Shown here: positions 35,517-44,580 of the stretch, one piece after another
Numbering within the stretch: position 1 is the first letter of the stretch
Layout: every line of letters begins with the position of its first letter
From: Nocardia arthritidis
Lineage (GTDB): Bacteria; Actinomycetota; Actinomycetes; Mycobacteriales; Mycobacteriaceae
Direction of reading: 5' to 3'
Length of the DNA: 64,000 bases
Assembly: GCF_011801145.1 (NCBI RefSeq)
Contig: NZ_CP046172.1
Coordinates: forward strand, 6,882,001 to 6,946,000
Position numbers and translations under genes: made by a program
The notes under the pieces: model-generated
The model's input: the letters and a program-made list of their open reading frames with translations, nothing else
Databases searched by the model: none
What the model was told of the DNA's origin: nothing

Positions 35517-35579
35517 ATGAGATCCCGTCATTTGCGACAGTTCGTCGCTATCGCGGAGGAGCGGGGATTCACCCGTGCG
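35517..35579 (+). pseudogene. LysR N-terminal stub
   Basis: The frame begins MRSRHLRQFVAIAEERGFTRA, the standard first 21 residues of a LysR regulator. It then loses similarity abruptly after 35579. It lies just downstream of the MFS gene. It is unrelated in detail to the other LysR copies in the window, so it is a separate truncated regulator. Confidence 0.65.
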
Positions 35580-36282
35580 TGCTCCACGGACCGACAAATG
35601 CCAACGGTATGCCACGGCGCACGGTGTTTTCGTCGGCCAGTTATCGCCCGCGGAGATGTATCCCATCTCCACGGGATCGGGTCCTATCGGAATCCAGCAC
35701 AATTCGCAGTCGTTGAGAGCATTGAGCCGACGAATCCCAAGCGATTAAGCCGTAGCTCGGGACGTTCTCCCTCCGATAGGCCCGGCCAGCTAAATCTATT
35801 GTTTATCTGCCGTCAGGCTTTGCCGCAACGACCTCGCCGTTCAATTCCCGTCGAGCGGCATCGAGATCCCCGTCGGTCAGATGCTCCTTGATCCGATCGG
35901 TCGGCCGGACGTCCGGGGCGTTTCCCCTTGATGTTCAAGGTTGTGTATGTGATAGCGAAGTCGGATTTCGGACCGGCTGTGCTGCGTGTAGCTCGTTCTC
36001 AGGACTTGTGATCAGGCGGTGAGTTTGTAGTCGTCGTCGGAATGGTTGCGTTTACGGTAATTGAACGCCGCGGTTAACAGCGGATTTTATTCCGGTTGTC
36101 GTTGAATCGGACTTCACTGTGCTTGAAGAGCACTGGAACCGCTTTGTCGCAGCTTGGTCGGGTCTCTATTGTTCGCACCGAACAAAGATGTCCGCGCGGT
36201 CTGGACAGATTCGTTGCCGGGAGCGCGCGATGTGTCCGGACACCACCGAATTCGCGATTCAACTCGACGAAGAAAGTTGATA
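35580..36282. other. Intergenic region, no gene seen
   Basis: About 700 bases with only short frames on both strands and lower G+C near 36050-36120. It probably includes decayed sequence and the promoter of the M23/CAP gene. Confidence 0.4.
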
Positions 36283-38337
36283 ATGAGATTCAGCGTTTCA
36301 GCTGTCCGTAGACGTCGATCCCGGGCCATGGCCGCGGTGCTCGGCGTCGTAATCGTCGTCGGTTCGGCGGTGGCGAGCCCGCAGGCCGCCGCCGAACCGA
36401 CGCCCGATGGCCTCGATGCCGCGATCGAGGCGACATTGTCGGACAAGATCGGCGCCGATAAGAAGAAGACCCCCATCATCGATCGCATGCGACGCAACGG
36501 CGACTGGGTGTTCGGTAGCGCGACCATCCCGGGGGACGAACAGAATGATCCGGAACCCAGGCTGTACGTCGCCGAATTGGGTGACCGGAGTTGGAAGGTC
36601 GCGCTGGAGGGCTCGCCGGAGTTCGCCGGTTTGATCCGGCAGGCGCCGGAATCGTTCTTGAGCCGGGGGGAGAAGGAGACGTTCTCGGGAGGGGCCGCCG
36701 GAGAGCCCCGCTCGGGTAGCGGTGGGTTCTCGTTGCCGTGGAAGGAAGGGGCCGCCTGGCGGATGGTCGGCGGGCCGCACGGTAACGAAGGCAGTAGCAG
36801 GCCGTTCAATTCGATCGATTTCAACGGTGGCGACGAACGGGTGCTGGCTGCGGCCCCGGGGCGCGTCACCTACGGCTGCAATGGTGGCCTGGTCCAAATC
36901 AGTCACCCCAATGGCTACAAGACGACGTACTACCACATGACCGACCTGATCAGGGTTCCACCGGGCACCGAGGTCGCTGCGGGCACCTACCTCGGCAAGA
37001 CGGGCACACAGTTGCCCTGTCGCGGCAGCGCCGTGGGAAACCACGTGCACCTGGCCTTCTGGCAGGGTAACAAAGCGGTGCCGGTCAACGGCATGACCAT
37101 TGGTGGCTGGACTTTCCGTGAAGGACCCGGCGCTTACGGCGGATACGCCGAGCGCAATGGTAAGCGTGTCGACCGCGGTGGCATGCTCGTCAACTACGGC
37201 GGTGGCGGAAACCCGGGGCCTGAACCGAAACCCGGGACGCCGAGCCCCCCGGCCAGCGCCGAGCCGAACAAACCGGTAGGGCCGGGCTCGGGGACCGTTC
37301 GCCGGGGGGTCAACCTGCGGACCGAGCCGAGTCTGGATAGCCCAAAGGTCGGCCAGTTACCCGACGGTGAACGCGTGACGATCGTGTGCACCACGCGCGG
37401 CGGCCAGGTCAACGGCATCTGGGGTCCGACAACCGTGTGGGACAAGCTCGATACCGGGCGATGGGCCAGCGACGGCTTCATCCACACTGGAACCAATAAC
37501 CCGGTGGCACCCGAATGCCCTGGGACAGGTCCTGCGAAGCCCGATCCCCAGCCGAGCCCCTCGACCAGCGCCGAGCCGAACAAACCGGCAGGGCCCGCCT
37601 CGGGGACCGTTCGCAGGGGGGTCAACCTGCGGACCGAGCCGAGTCTGGATAGCCCAAAGGTCGGCCAGTTACCCGACGGTGAACGCGTGACGATCGTGTG
37701 CACGACACGCGGCGGCCAGGTCAACGGCATCTGGGGTCCGACAACCGTATGGAACAAGCTCGACACCGGGCGATGGGCCAGCGACGGCTTCATCCACACC
37801 GGAACCAATAACCCGGTGGCACCCGAATGCCCCGCGGGGGATCGCGGGCCGACCGCTCCGACGACACCGGTCCAGCCCACGCCCGCCCCCGGCCCGGCCC
37901 CAGCACCGAACCCGGCCCCGAGGCCGAACCCGAATCCGGCCGATGGCCAAACCGCTTGGGAGCAAAAGGTATTCGAAATCACCAACGCCGAACGCGCCAA
38001 AGCCGGCTGTAAACCGCTGCGCATAGACGAGCGACTGACCCGCGCCGCACGCCTGCACAACAAGGACATGCGGGACCGGCGCTTCTTCTCCCACAACAGT
38101 CCCGACGGCCGCGGCCCCGGTGATCGGGCAAAGGCGCAGGGATACACCGGTGGTGTCGGGGAGAACATCGCCCAGGGCTACCGCTCGCCCGAGGACACCA
38201 TGCGCGGCTGGATGACGAGTAGCGGCCACCGGGCGAACATCCTCAACTGCTCCTATCAAACGATCGGAGTCGGCGCCTTGGACAACGGCAGATCCGGCCA
38301 GGGCCCGTTGTGGACACAGGTCTTCGGCATGCGCTGA
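36283..38337 (+). CDS. Secreted M23 peptidase-like / SH3b / SH3b / CAP-domain protein
   Basis: 684 aa. Sec signal (AMAAVLGVVIVVGSAVASP). An M23/LytM-like region lies at about 145-310 (FNSIDFNGG, APGRVTYGCNGGLVQISHPN, YYHMTDL, GNHVHLAFW), then two SH3b domains (each VNLRTEPSLDSPKVGQLPDG...WASDGFIHTGTNNPVAPECP), a Pro-rich linker and a CAP/SCP domain at about 560-684 (FEITNAERAKAGC, HNKDM, GENIAQGY, SGHRANILN). In M23 enzymes the first zinc ligand is His in H-x-G-x-D; here that position is Asn (FNSID), while HxH is kept. The SH3b domains probably bind cell wall. The frame's usual catalytic reading is peptidoglycan hydrolysis, but activity is uncertain. Confidence 0.8.
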   Translation: MRFSVSAVRRRRSRAMAAVLGVVIVVGSAVASPQAAAEPTPDGLDAAIEATLSDKIGADKKKTPIIDRMRRNGDWVFGSATIPGDEQNDPEPRLYVAELGDRSWKVALEGSPEFAGLIRQAPESFLSRGEKETFSGGAAGEPRSGSGGFSLPWKEGAAWRMVGGPHGNEGSSRPFNSIDFNGGDERVLAAAPGRVTYGCNGGLVQISHPNGYKTTYYHMTDLIRVPPGTEVAAGTYLGKTGTQLPCRGSAVGNHVHLAFWQGNKAVPVNGMTIGGWTFREGPGAYGGYAERNGKRVDRGGMLVNYGGGGNPGPEPKPGTPSPPASAEPNKPVGPGSGTVRRGVNLRTEPSLDSPKVGQLPDGERVTIVCTTRGGQVNGIWGPTTVWDKLDTGRWASDGFIHTGTNNPVAPECPGTGPAKPDPQPSPSTSAEPNKPAGPASGTVRRGVNLRTEPSLDSPKVGQLPDGERVTIVCTTRGGQVNGIWGPTTVWNKLDTGRWASDGFIHTGTNNPVAPECPAGDRGPTAPTTPVQPTPAPGPAPAPNPAPRPNPNPADGQTAWEQKVFEITNAERAKAGCKPLRIDERLTRAARLHNKDMRDRRFFSHNSPDGRGPGDRAKAQGYTGGVGENIAQGYRSPEDTMRGWMTSSGHRANILNCSYQTIGVGALDNGRSGQGPLWTQVFGMR
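37262..37833 (+). repeat. Near-identical tandem SH3b-encoding repeat
   Basis: The segments 37262-37522 and 37572-37833 are almost the same at the DNA level, from AGCCGAACAAACCGG through CCGGTGGCACCCGAATGCCC. They encode the two SH3b domains. So little divergence implies recent duplication or ongoing gene conversion. Confidence 0.8.
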
Positions 38338-38351
38338 TCGCCTGACCTCAG

Positions 38352-38396
38352 ACGTTCGCTCATTTCCGGCACGAAGTGCCGGAAATGAGCGAACGT
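38352..38396. terminator. 21-bp perfect hairpin, bidirectional terminator
   Basis: ACGTTCGCTCATTTCCGGCAC (38352-38372 is 21 bases), loop GAA, and the exact reverse complement at 38376-38396. It lies between the convergent M23/CAP and GH1 genes, 15 bases after one stop and 22 bases beyond the other. Confidence 0.85.
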
Positions 38397-38417
38397 GCTC
38401 TGGACCGGAATCAACGA

Positions 38418-39842
38418 CTACGGGACGGTGGCCGGGGTGAGGCAGCTGGCGGGTGGGTCGACGAGGATGCAGAGGGCGGGGCCGCGGGTCGGACGATAGT
38501 CGGCGGGGACGCCGTTGCCGGCGATGATGCCGCTGTAGGCGGCGACGGCGTCGGTGGCGCGGCGGGTCAGTGCGGAATCGGTGGGCACGTCGACGGTATA
38601 GAGACCGAAACGCGGGCGGTAGCTGCCCCATTCATAGTTGTCGGTGATGCTCCAGTAGTTGTAGCCGATGACGTTCATCCCGTCGGCGGTGGCGCGCTGG
38701 ATCCAGTAGACGATGTCACGCAGGTGGTCGGCGCGGGTGTAGCCGTCCGGGCGGGGCAGGCCGTTATCGGTGGGCATGCCGTTTTCGACGATGTAGAGCG
38801 GCTTGCCGGGGAACAGGCGCGAATACCGTTGCAGCGCATAGTAAATGCCCTCGGTGTGCAGCGGCAGGTCCCATATCTGGGATGATCCGCCCGCCGATCC
38901 CGACAACAGGATGGCGGGCAGCGCGATCGCCTTCCATGGTTCGAATCCGAAGTAGTAGTCGATACCGATGTAGTCGAGTTTCGCGCCGATCCTGGCCAGG
39001 GTCGGGCCGTTGACCTGATCGTCGTTACCGGCGACGTAGCCGAAATTGCTGGTCACCCACGCGTCGGGGCGCACTTGGTGAATGTAGTCATAGATTTGGT
39101 TGTGTGCCTCGGCGACCCGGTCCAGCATCACCGCCGCGTCGGTGCCACGGTAGCGGGCCTCCATCGTGATGTAGGCGACCGGTTCGTTGATGGTGACCCA
39201 CAACGGGTTTCGCGACGCGTAACGATCGACGACCTTACGCATATCGGCCAGCCAGTTCCCCACCATGGCTGGGTCGGCCCACCCACCTCGGTCGTATGCC
39301 CATCCCGGATACACCCAGTGATCGAGCGTGATCATCGGCCGCATGCCCGACGCGGCGATCTTGGCGATCACCCCGTCGTAGAACCGGAATCCGGCTTCGT
39401 CCCACTCCCCGCTGTTGTTGGGCTGCAGCCGGGACCATTCGACACCGATCCGATAAACCTTGGCCCCGAGCGCGGCCGCCAGGTCGATATCGGCGCCGTA
39501 CCGATCAAAGAAATCGACCGAGTCGCCGTACCGGTCCATCTCGGGGTGGGCGTCGATATAACGCCGCCAATTGCTGTCGCGCACATGACCTTCGGACTGA
39601 AACCCCGACTCCGCCACACCCCACAGAAAACCCGGCCCCAATCCAGGAACCCCACCCGCCGAAGCAGGCGCGGCGACCCACATCCCCGACACCAGCAGCA
39701 CCGCCACCGCCGCACCGGCGGCCACGGTGCGACAGGCCCAACAGCGCAGCAACCCCGAACGCCGTAGGGCGCGCTCCAGGCAAACATCGACGCGGCCGAT
39801 CGATGCGATGGTGGTGGTCGTCGGAATCACCCGGCTTTCCAT
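38418..39842 (-). CDS. Exported family 1 glycoside hydrolase
   Basis: 474 aa. An extended N-terminus with an export segment (TVAAGAAVAVLLVSGMWVAA) precedes a GH1 (beta/alpha)8 barrel: FLWGVAESGFQSEG at its start, YRIGVEWSRLQP, acid/base Glu in WVTINEP, and nucleophile Glu in YIVENGM, with GYNYWSITDNYEW near the end. Retaining beta-glycosidases of this family act on beta-glucosides or galactosides; the real substrate is not predictable. Most GH1 enzymes are cytoplasmic, so export is notable. The start at ATG 39842 is not backed by a good ribosome site. It faces the M23/CAP gene across a shared terminator. Confidence 0.85.
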   Translation of the reverse strand: MESRVIPTTTTIASIGRVDVCLERALRRSGLLRCWACRTVAAGAAVAVLLVSGMWVAAPASAGGVPGLGPGFLWGVAESGFQSEGHVRDSNWRRYIDAHPEMDRYGDSVDFFDRYGADIDLAAALGAKVYRIGVEWSRLQPNNSGEWDEAGFRFYDGVIAKIAASGMRPMITLDHWVYPGWAYDRGGWADPAMVGNWLADMRKVVDRYASRNPLWVTINEPVAYITMEARYRGTDAAVMLDRVAEAHNQIYDYIHQVRPDAWVTSNFGYVAGNDDQVNGPTLARIGAKLDYIGIDYYFGFEPWKAIALPAILLSGSAGGSSQIWDLPLHTEGIYYALQRYSRLFPGKPLYIVENGMPTDNGLPRPDGYTRADHLRDIVYWIQRATADGMNVIGYNYWSITDNYEWGSYRPRFGLYTVDVPTDSALTRRATDAVAAYSGIIAGNGVPADYRPTRGPALCILVDPPASCLTPATVP

Positions 39843-40034
39843 TCATGTCGTACCGATGTCCGGCGGCACGGTTATGCCGAATCACCATCTGTATCCGCTC
39901 TGGAGCCCACAATGAACGACGCACAGCATACGTACAGCAACAGAAATCTGCGCAGAAACACCCGCGAATACGCCGAAGATCTTCCCCGATGAGTTGAGCC
40001 AGCAACGATTCTGTCCCGCCGTTCGCCCACAAAA

Positions 40035-40072
40035 GCGGTGCTCCCGGCTGGATGGGCAGCCGAGAGCACCGC
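40035..40072 (-). terminator. Intrinsic terminator of the metalloprotease gene
   Basis: GCGGTGCTCCCGGCT (40035-40049) pairs with AGCCGAGAGCACCGC (40058-40072) with one mismatch. On the minus strand it is followed by TTTT (40031-40034), a classical T-run. It begins 9 bases after the stop at 40081. Confidence 0.8.
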
Positions 40073-40080
40073 GCCGATAT

Positions 40081-41262
40081 CTACTTCTCGACGAAGCTCG
40101 CCATCAGCTCGTCGTATTGTTCCTTGGTCATCTCGTCCAGCCCGGCGGATTGGTCTACTCGGGACGAACCGAGTCCGATGGACCCACCGTCGTAGACCAA
40201 CCGATCCCAGTCGGAGCTGGCCGACAGACTACCGATTTCCTCCGGTTCGCCGGCCGTCCGGTCCGGGTTCCTGTATCGATTGATATCCGCCCGCACGGGC
40301 GTGCGTGCGAATTCACCGTCACAGTTCCAATCGATCGGCTCGTTCGCCGGTACCTGGGTGACCCAGGTCAGGCGCCCATTCCGGACCGGACAGGTGTAGG
40401 AGGTACCCCAGCCCGCCGCACCCTCACCGAGGCCGGTCATCTCGTCCAACGCGCCTTCGTCCAGCGTCGGCAGATTAACGTTGGAGTACCCGAAGTACGG
40501 GCTATCGTCCTGCCGGGGCACTCCTCGCATTTGGAAGAAATAGTTCATCACGCTCAGGAAATTCGGTTTGAAGTGGGTGTGGTCGCCACCGCCGTGTGTC
40601 AGCCCGAGGTTGTGACCCAATTCGTGAACGAACGTGCCGACCTGCATATCGTCGTTGACCCGCCACCCGCACGACGGACCCATCGTGACGATGAAGGTGT
40701 CCGCGGGTATGCCCAGCGATATTCCGCTGCTGCACCTGCCGTTGTAGCGGTCCGCCCAGATCATGTAGTGGAAAACCTGGGCGCGATTGCCGTTGAAATT
40801 CGCCTGTTTGATCTCGCCGACCTCGGTGTCCACCGGTGACAGATTGTTGTCGTCGGGGACAAGATTCCCGCCGCCCAGTCGGTACCGGTCGCCTCTCTCG
40901 TCCCCCGCATCCAGATGCAGGGTGATTCCCGTGCTTCCGTCCGGGTTGGTTACCGGTGCGTCGGCGAATACAGCGACGATGCGATCGAGAACCGCGGTCG
41001 AGGGCAACCGGCCGGTCATATAGTCCATCTCGACGAAGATGTCCTTGCGGTTCGGATTCGCACCCATCGCAGGCAGGTCGATATCGATCCCGCCGTCACC
41101 GTCGGCGTCGTAACCGCGCGTCTCCCATTCGTCGGGCAGCCCGTCGCCGTCGGTATCGACCAGTGCGGCAGGCGGCTGCGCGACGGCCGTGACCGGAGCG
41201 ACGACACCCGCCGCGAACAGCAGGGCAAGGCATGCGATGAACGTCGTTCTGCGAACCGACAT
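40081..41262 (-). CDS. Secreted metzincin-type metalloprotease with EF-hand-like repeats
   Basis: 393 aa. Sec signal (FIACLALLFAAGVVAPVTAVA). The mature N-terminus has two calcium-binding EF/dockerin-like loops (DTDGDGLPDEWE, DADGDGGIDID). The zinc site HELGHNLGLTHGG (HExxHxxGxxH) is near residue 207, with a following Met-turn region SVMNYFFQM. The start ATG 41262 has AAGGAGG 6 bases upstream. It is probably a secreted, calcium-dependent endopeptidase. It belongs to the run of exported hydrolases but has its own terminator and is likely monocistronic. Confidence 0.85.
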   Translation of the reverse strand: MSVRRTTFIACLALLFAAGVVAPVTAVAQPPAALVDTDGDGLPDEWETRGYDADGDGGIDIDLPAMGANPNRKDIFVEMDYMTGRLPSTAVLDRIVAVFADAPVTNPDGSTGITLHLDAGDERGDRYRLGGGNLVPDDNNLSPVDTEVGEIKQANFNGNRAQVFHYMIWADRYNGRCSSGISLGIPADTFIVTMGPSCGWRVNDDMQVGTFVHELGHNLGLTHGGGDHTHFKPNFLSVMNYFFQMRGVPRQDDSPYFGYSNVNLPTLDEGALDEMTGLGEGAAGWGTSYTCPVRNGRLTWVTQVPANEPIDWNCDGEFARTPVRADINRYRNPDRTAGEPEEIGSLSASSDWDRLVYDGGSIGLGSSRVDQSAGLDEMTKEQYDELMASFVEK

Positions 41263-42515
41263 TCCCGACCTCCTTCGATAGCACAGGCGAAGTCACAGAC
41301 TTCGCATAACAGATGGACAGGAATTGAGAAAGAATTCGGCAGCACCGCGGTTCCTCTTGCTGCGGCAGGATGGCACCAGTCGTTTACCGACCGAGACTTC
41401 CAGGGAACACGTGGTGATCGTCAGGTCGTTTCGGTTGCATCAACCAGGCATCGAAGAAATCGGTGAGGTTCATACCGGATCGCCTTCTCGAATCCCGGCA
41501 GCGCGGCATTGCCGAATGTGTTCGTTCTCGTGTGCGTCGCCGTTCCTGATGCGCCTTATCGGAATAATCGAATCGGACGCCGGTGTCACAAGTGCGATCG
41601 TCGAATCGGGCGAAACTTCGCAATGCGAGCTCGAACAACATGAGAGTATGTCCGAAATGTCCATTTGTCAAAATTTGATCCAGAGGATAGGAAATGTTTC
41701 ATCCGCGTTAGATTGGCGTTGCATCCACGCTAGAACTTGACCACCGTTACGGCGTTCCAGCAGCCGACCGTGGACGTCATTCCTGACGTGCCGCAAAACA
41801 AGGGCGGCGACTCCGAAGTTTGGGCGCTCTGCACAAACTTATGGCCTCGCTACCAGCCACCGTAAACGTTCGCGCCTCGAAACAATGCCGTCGCTGAAAG
41901 GACTTCGGAAATCGCCGAGGGCGACTTCGGACGGCGACAGCGAACCGTCTGTGAACCGCTGGCGACGGCGGTTTGCCGGACAACTAAATACGGCCGCGGT
42001 CGGAGGACGCCGATCGGAGGGACAGCCTGCCGAGGGCCATCGTTTGCAGTCAGGGGATTCCATGCCTGAGCCCAAGGGCCACCGTTCTCGGTCGAACATG
42101 CAAATACACCGAAGGCCGAGGCGCCCGGGACGTGATTACCGCGGATCCGTACGTCCTGGGATGGACCGCATCGGCGTTGCAGTGCACAGCGTTTCGCCGG
42201 AACAGGGAGCCCTGAATATAGTCCTCCGGGCTCCCTGTTGTCACTGCATCGGGCGGCGTACTGTCAGATTATGTTGTGACAGTTTCTCCTACCCCTTATC
42301 TACTTGGGCACAGTTGGGTCGACCGGCTTCAGCGAGGGGTTCATTGAGGGCAGGGTCGCGTCTGATCAATTATCATTGAAGGAGTTTCCGTAGACGTCTC
42401 CCACAAATTTGATCACGAAGACCTTCGGCTTGTCCAAATCAATAACTAACCGCTACTCGAGGCGCGCCGTTCCCTCCGGACAATATTTCACCGGACCGCG
42501 GAACCCGGAAGTACG
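41263..42515. other. Long region without recognisable genes
   Basis: About 1.25 kb. Several frames of 60-170 codons exist on both strands, but none has domain-like sequence, a convincing start or steady codon bias. Around 42202-42238 a perfect inverted repeat (ACAGGGAGCCC...GGGCTCCCTGT, 11 bp) is part of a block also repeated at 42516. It may be eroded mobile or phage-like DNA. Confidence 0.45.
42221..42268. repeat. 48-bp direct repeat, copy B (copy A at 42516-42563)
   Basis: The two copies match at about 42 of 48 bases. On the minus strand both keep the reading TPPDAVTTGSP, and three of the differences are silent in that frame. In copy A this reading ends at a stop codon; in copy B the stop is a Glu codon. 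Copy B seems to be a remnant of a second lectin-type gene end, or a duplication scar. Confidence 0.6.
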
Positions 42516-42577
42516 GTCCTACGGGCTCCCAGTTGTCACCGCATCGGGAGGCGTACCGTCGGTCACGATAAACTCGG

Positions 42578-44569
42578 TTACCTGCGATATCCGAGAAAGG
42601 TAATTGATGGATAATCCGAAGTCTCAAGAAGGAACTTATTCTCGTATCCAATATCTCCATATGTGGTGAAGTTTTTGGTATCGTGCTCGGCATCGAAAAT
42701 ATCCGTATCATTGTACTGAATCTTCAGATTATCCCATTTGTTCTTGAATATTTTCCAGTTACCGAACTTCAGTTCCTTTTCGAGCCCAAGGACTCCGTAT
42801 ACGGTGAACCAGCCATCCGTGTGACTGATATCGACCACGTTCATATCCTTGGTACCCTTGTGCACTATCCTGAAGTGCTGCGATGACGAGTCCTTGAACA
42901 GGCACCATTCGCCGAACTGAAGCTCGCGCTGAGCGACGATATCCTGTTCAGCTTCGAATACTCCGTATACGGTGAACCAGCCATCCGTGTGATTGATATC
43001 GACCACGTTCATATCCTTGGTATCCCCGGTACCCTCGCGCACTATCCTGAAGTGCTTCGATGACGGGTCCTTGAACAGTTGCCAGTCGTCGAACTGCAAC
43101 TGCCCGCCGGTGGTGATATTTTTTTCGGCTGCGAGATCTCCGTATACGGTGAACTTCTTGGTGACAGCCTCGGCATCGAAAATATCGGTACCGCCGTACT
43201 GGATCTTCAGGCTGTCCCATTTGTTCTTGAATATTTTCCAGTCGCCGAACTTGAGCGCTCCTGTAGTAATTGTCACATCACCGCCGACGGTATTCGTCCT
43301 CACGTCCCAGTTGAAATTGTTGTCCAGGCCGGAGAAGTGTGAGTTACCGTCGACATCCAATGTGCCGCGAACTATGAGGTTTCCGAGTTCGAGGTCGGGT
43401 TTGCTGACGGGGACGGTTTGGGTGAGGTAGTGGTTGACGGCGTGTCCGCCGGTGGTGAGCGATGCTCGGAGGTAGAACGTGGTGTCGTGGTTCAGCGCCG
43501 GAGAGGTCCAGCTGCGTAGGTTTGTGACGTCGACTGGGGGGTTGTCGTCGTAGAGCAGGCTGTAGCCGACGCCTTGGGAGCCGCGCCAGGTGAGGGTGAC
43601 GTTGCCGCCGTTGCTGATGGTGGTGTAGGGGGTTTCGGCTTCGAGGTTGGTGGGGATGAAGTCGCCGAAGGTGAACCGGTATGGGGCTTTGCCTATGAGG
43701 ATGGTGGTTTTCGCGGGCTTTCGGTTTGCGTCTGTTTTCTCGCTGATGTCGAGTTCGGCGACGCCGACGGTGGTGTTGACCGCGAGTGTGAGGGTGAATG
43801 CGTAGCCGGTGTCGGTGATGGTGACGTCGTGGTCTCCGGCGGGAGTGGCGATGATCGCGCCGCTGCTGGAGTCTTTGGTGAGTGCCCAGTCGGCGCTGGG
43901 GGCGACGCTGTAGGTGACCTCGTCGAAGTGGTCGGTGAGATCGGCGGCGGCTTTGCCGACCGGCAGGGTGAATCGGAGTTCGGAGACGGTGACCGGCGTG
44001 GTCGGGTCGGGGTTGGACACCAGGATGGTGACGGTGGACAGCTCGGGGGTCGTTTTCGGGGCGGAGAATTTCCAGCGTTGGTTGTCGCCCCCGTTGGGCG
44101 TATATTGCTCGACGTTGGCGCCGTCATCCTTGCTGGCGCGGGTCACATCCAGCGCCTTACCACTGCCGACGTTGATGAGGGTGAAGCTCTGCCCGTCCGT
44201 GGCCTGGACCATCTGCCACTTCTGGTTGTCATTCCCGTAGAACGTCCACTGTTCGACGTTCGCGCCGTCATCCTTGCTGGCGCGGGTCACGTCCAGCGCC
44301 TTACCACTGCCGACGTTGACCAGGAAATAGGTGTCGGCCTGCCCGGTCGGGCGCAGTGCCCACCGCTGGGCGTCGGTTCCGTTGGGCGTCCGCTGTTCGA
44401 CGTTCGCGCCGTCATCCTTGCTACCGCCGGTCACATTCAGTGCCTTGCCGCTGCCCACATTGGTGATCACATAGTCGTTCGGGGCGAGATTGACTTGCAG
44501 GGGGGCCGGGTTGGTGACTACGGCGTAGTCGAGCAGACAGATGGTTTTGTCGAGTGTTCGGATGAACAT
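42578..44569 (-). CDS. Ricin-type lectin protein with tail-like C-terminal repeats
   Basis: 663 aa in this frame, without a signal peptide. Residues about 30-170 form a beta-trefoil: three units of NVGSGKALxVT, SKDDGANVEQ and a Q-x-W ending. The middle (about 175-430) is beta-rich. The last 230 residues begin with LIVRGTLDVDGNSHFSG, as in fibre-like proteins. They then show four repeats around L-x-F-x-x-W-x-x-FK ... FTVYG in the order A-B-B-A. The stop at 42578 may be artificial: a -1 shift at T3 (42596-42598) would extend the protein to TPPDAVTTGSP and a stop at 42519 (683 aa). It is the last gene of the DUF6603 operon, 11 bases after the previous one. Carbohydrate binding is likely; the overall role is unknown. 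Confidence 0.75.
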   Translation of the reverse strand: MFIRTLDKTICLLDYAVVTNPAPLQVNLAPNDYVITNVGSGKALNVTGGSKDDGANVEQRTPNGTDAQRWALRPTGQADTYFLVNVGSGKALDVTRASKDDGANVEQWTFYGNDNQKWQMVQATDGQSFTLINVGSGKALDVTRASKDDGANVEQYTPNGGDNQRWKFSAPKTTPELSTVTILVSNPDPTTPVTVSELRFTLPVGKAAADLTDHFDEVTYSVAPSADWALTKDSSSGAIIATPAGDHDVTITDTGYAFTLTLAVNTTVGVAELDISEKTDANRKPAKTTILIGKAPYRFTFGDFIPTNLEAETPYTTISNGGNVTLTWRGSQGVGYSLLYDDNPPVDVTNLRSWTSPALNHDTTFYLRASLTTGGHAVNHYLTQTVPVSKPDLELGNLIVRGTLDVDGNSHFSGLDNNFNWDVRTNTVGGDVTITTGALKFGDWKIFKNKWDSLKIQYGGTDIFDAEAVTKKFTVYGDLAAEKNITTGGQLQFDDWQLFKDPSSKHFRIVREGTGDTKDMNVVDINHTDGWFTVYGVFEAEQDIVAQRELQFGEWCLFKDSSSQHFRIVHKGTKDMNVVDISHTDGWFTVYGVLGLEKELKFGNWKIFKNKWDNLKIQYNDTDIFDAEHDTKNFTTYGDIGYENKFLLETSDYPSITFLGYRR

Positions 44570-44580
44570 CGGCGTTCCCT

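Noticed and set aside
41324..42379. Several frames of 60-165 codons between the metalloprotease and the lectin gene
   Set aside because: Both strands are open in overlapping stretches, with no ribosome sites, domain motifs or steady codon bias.
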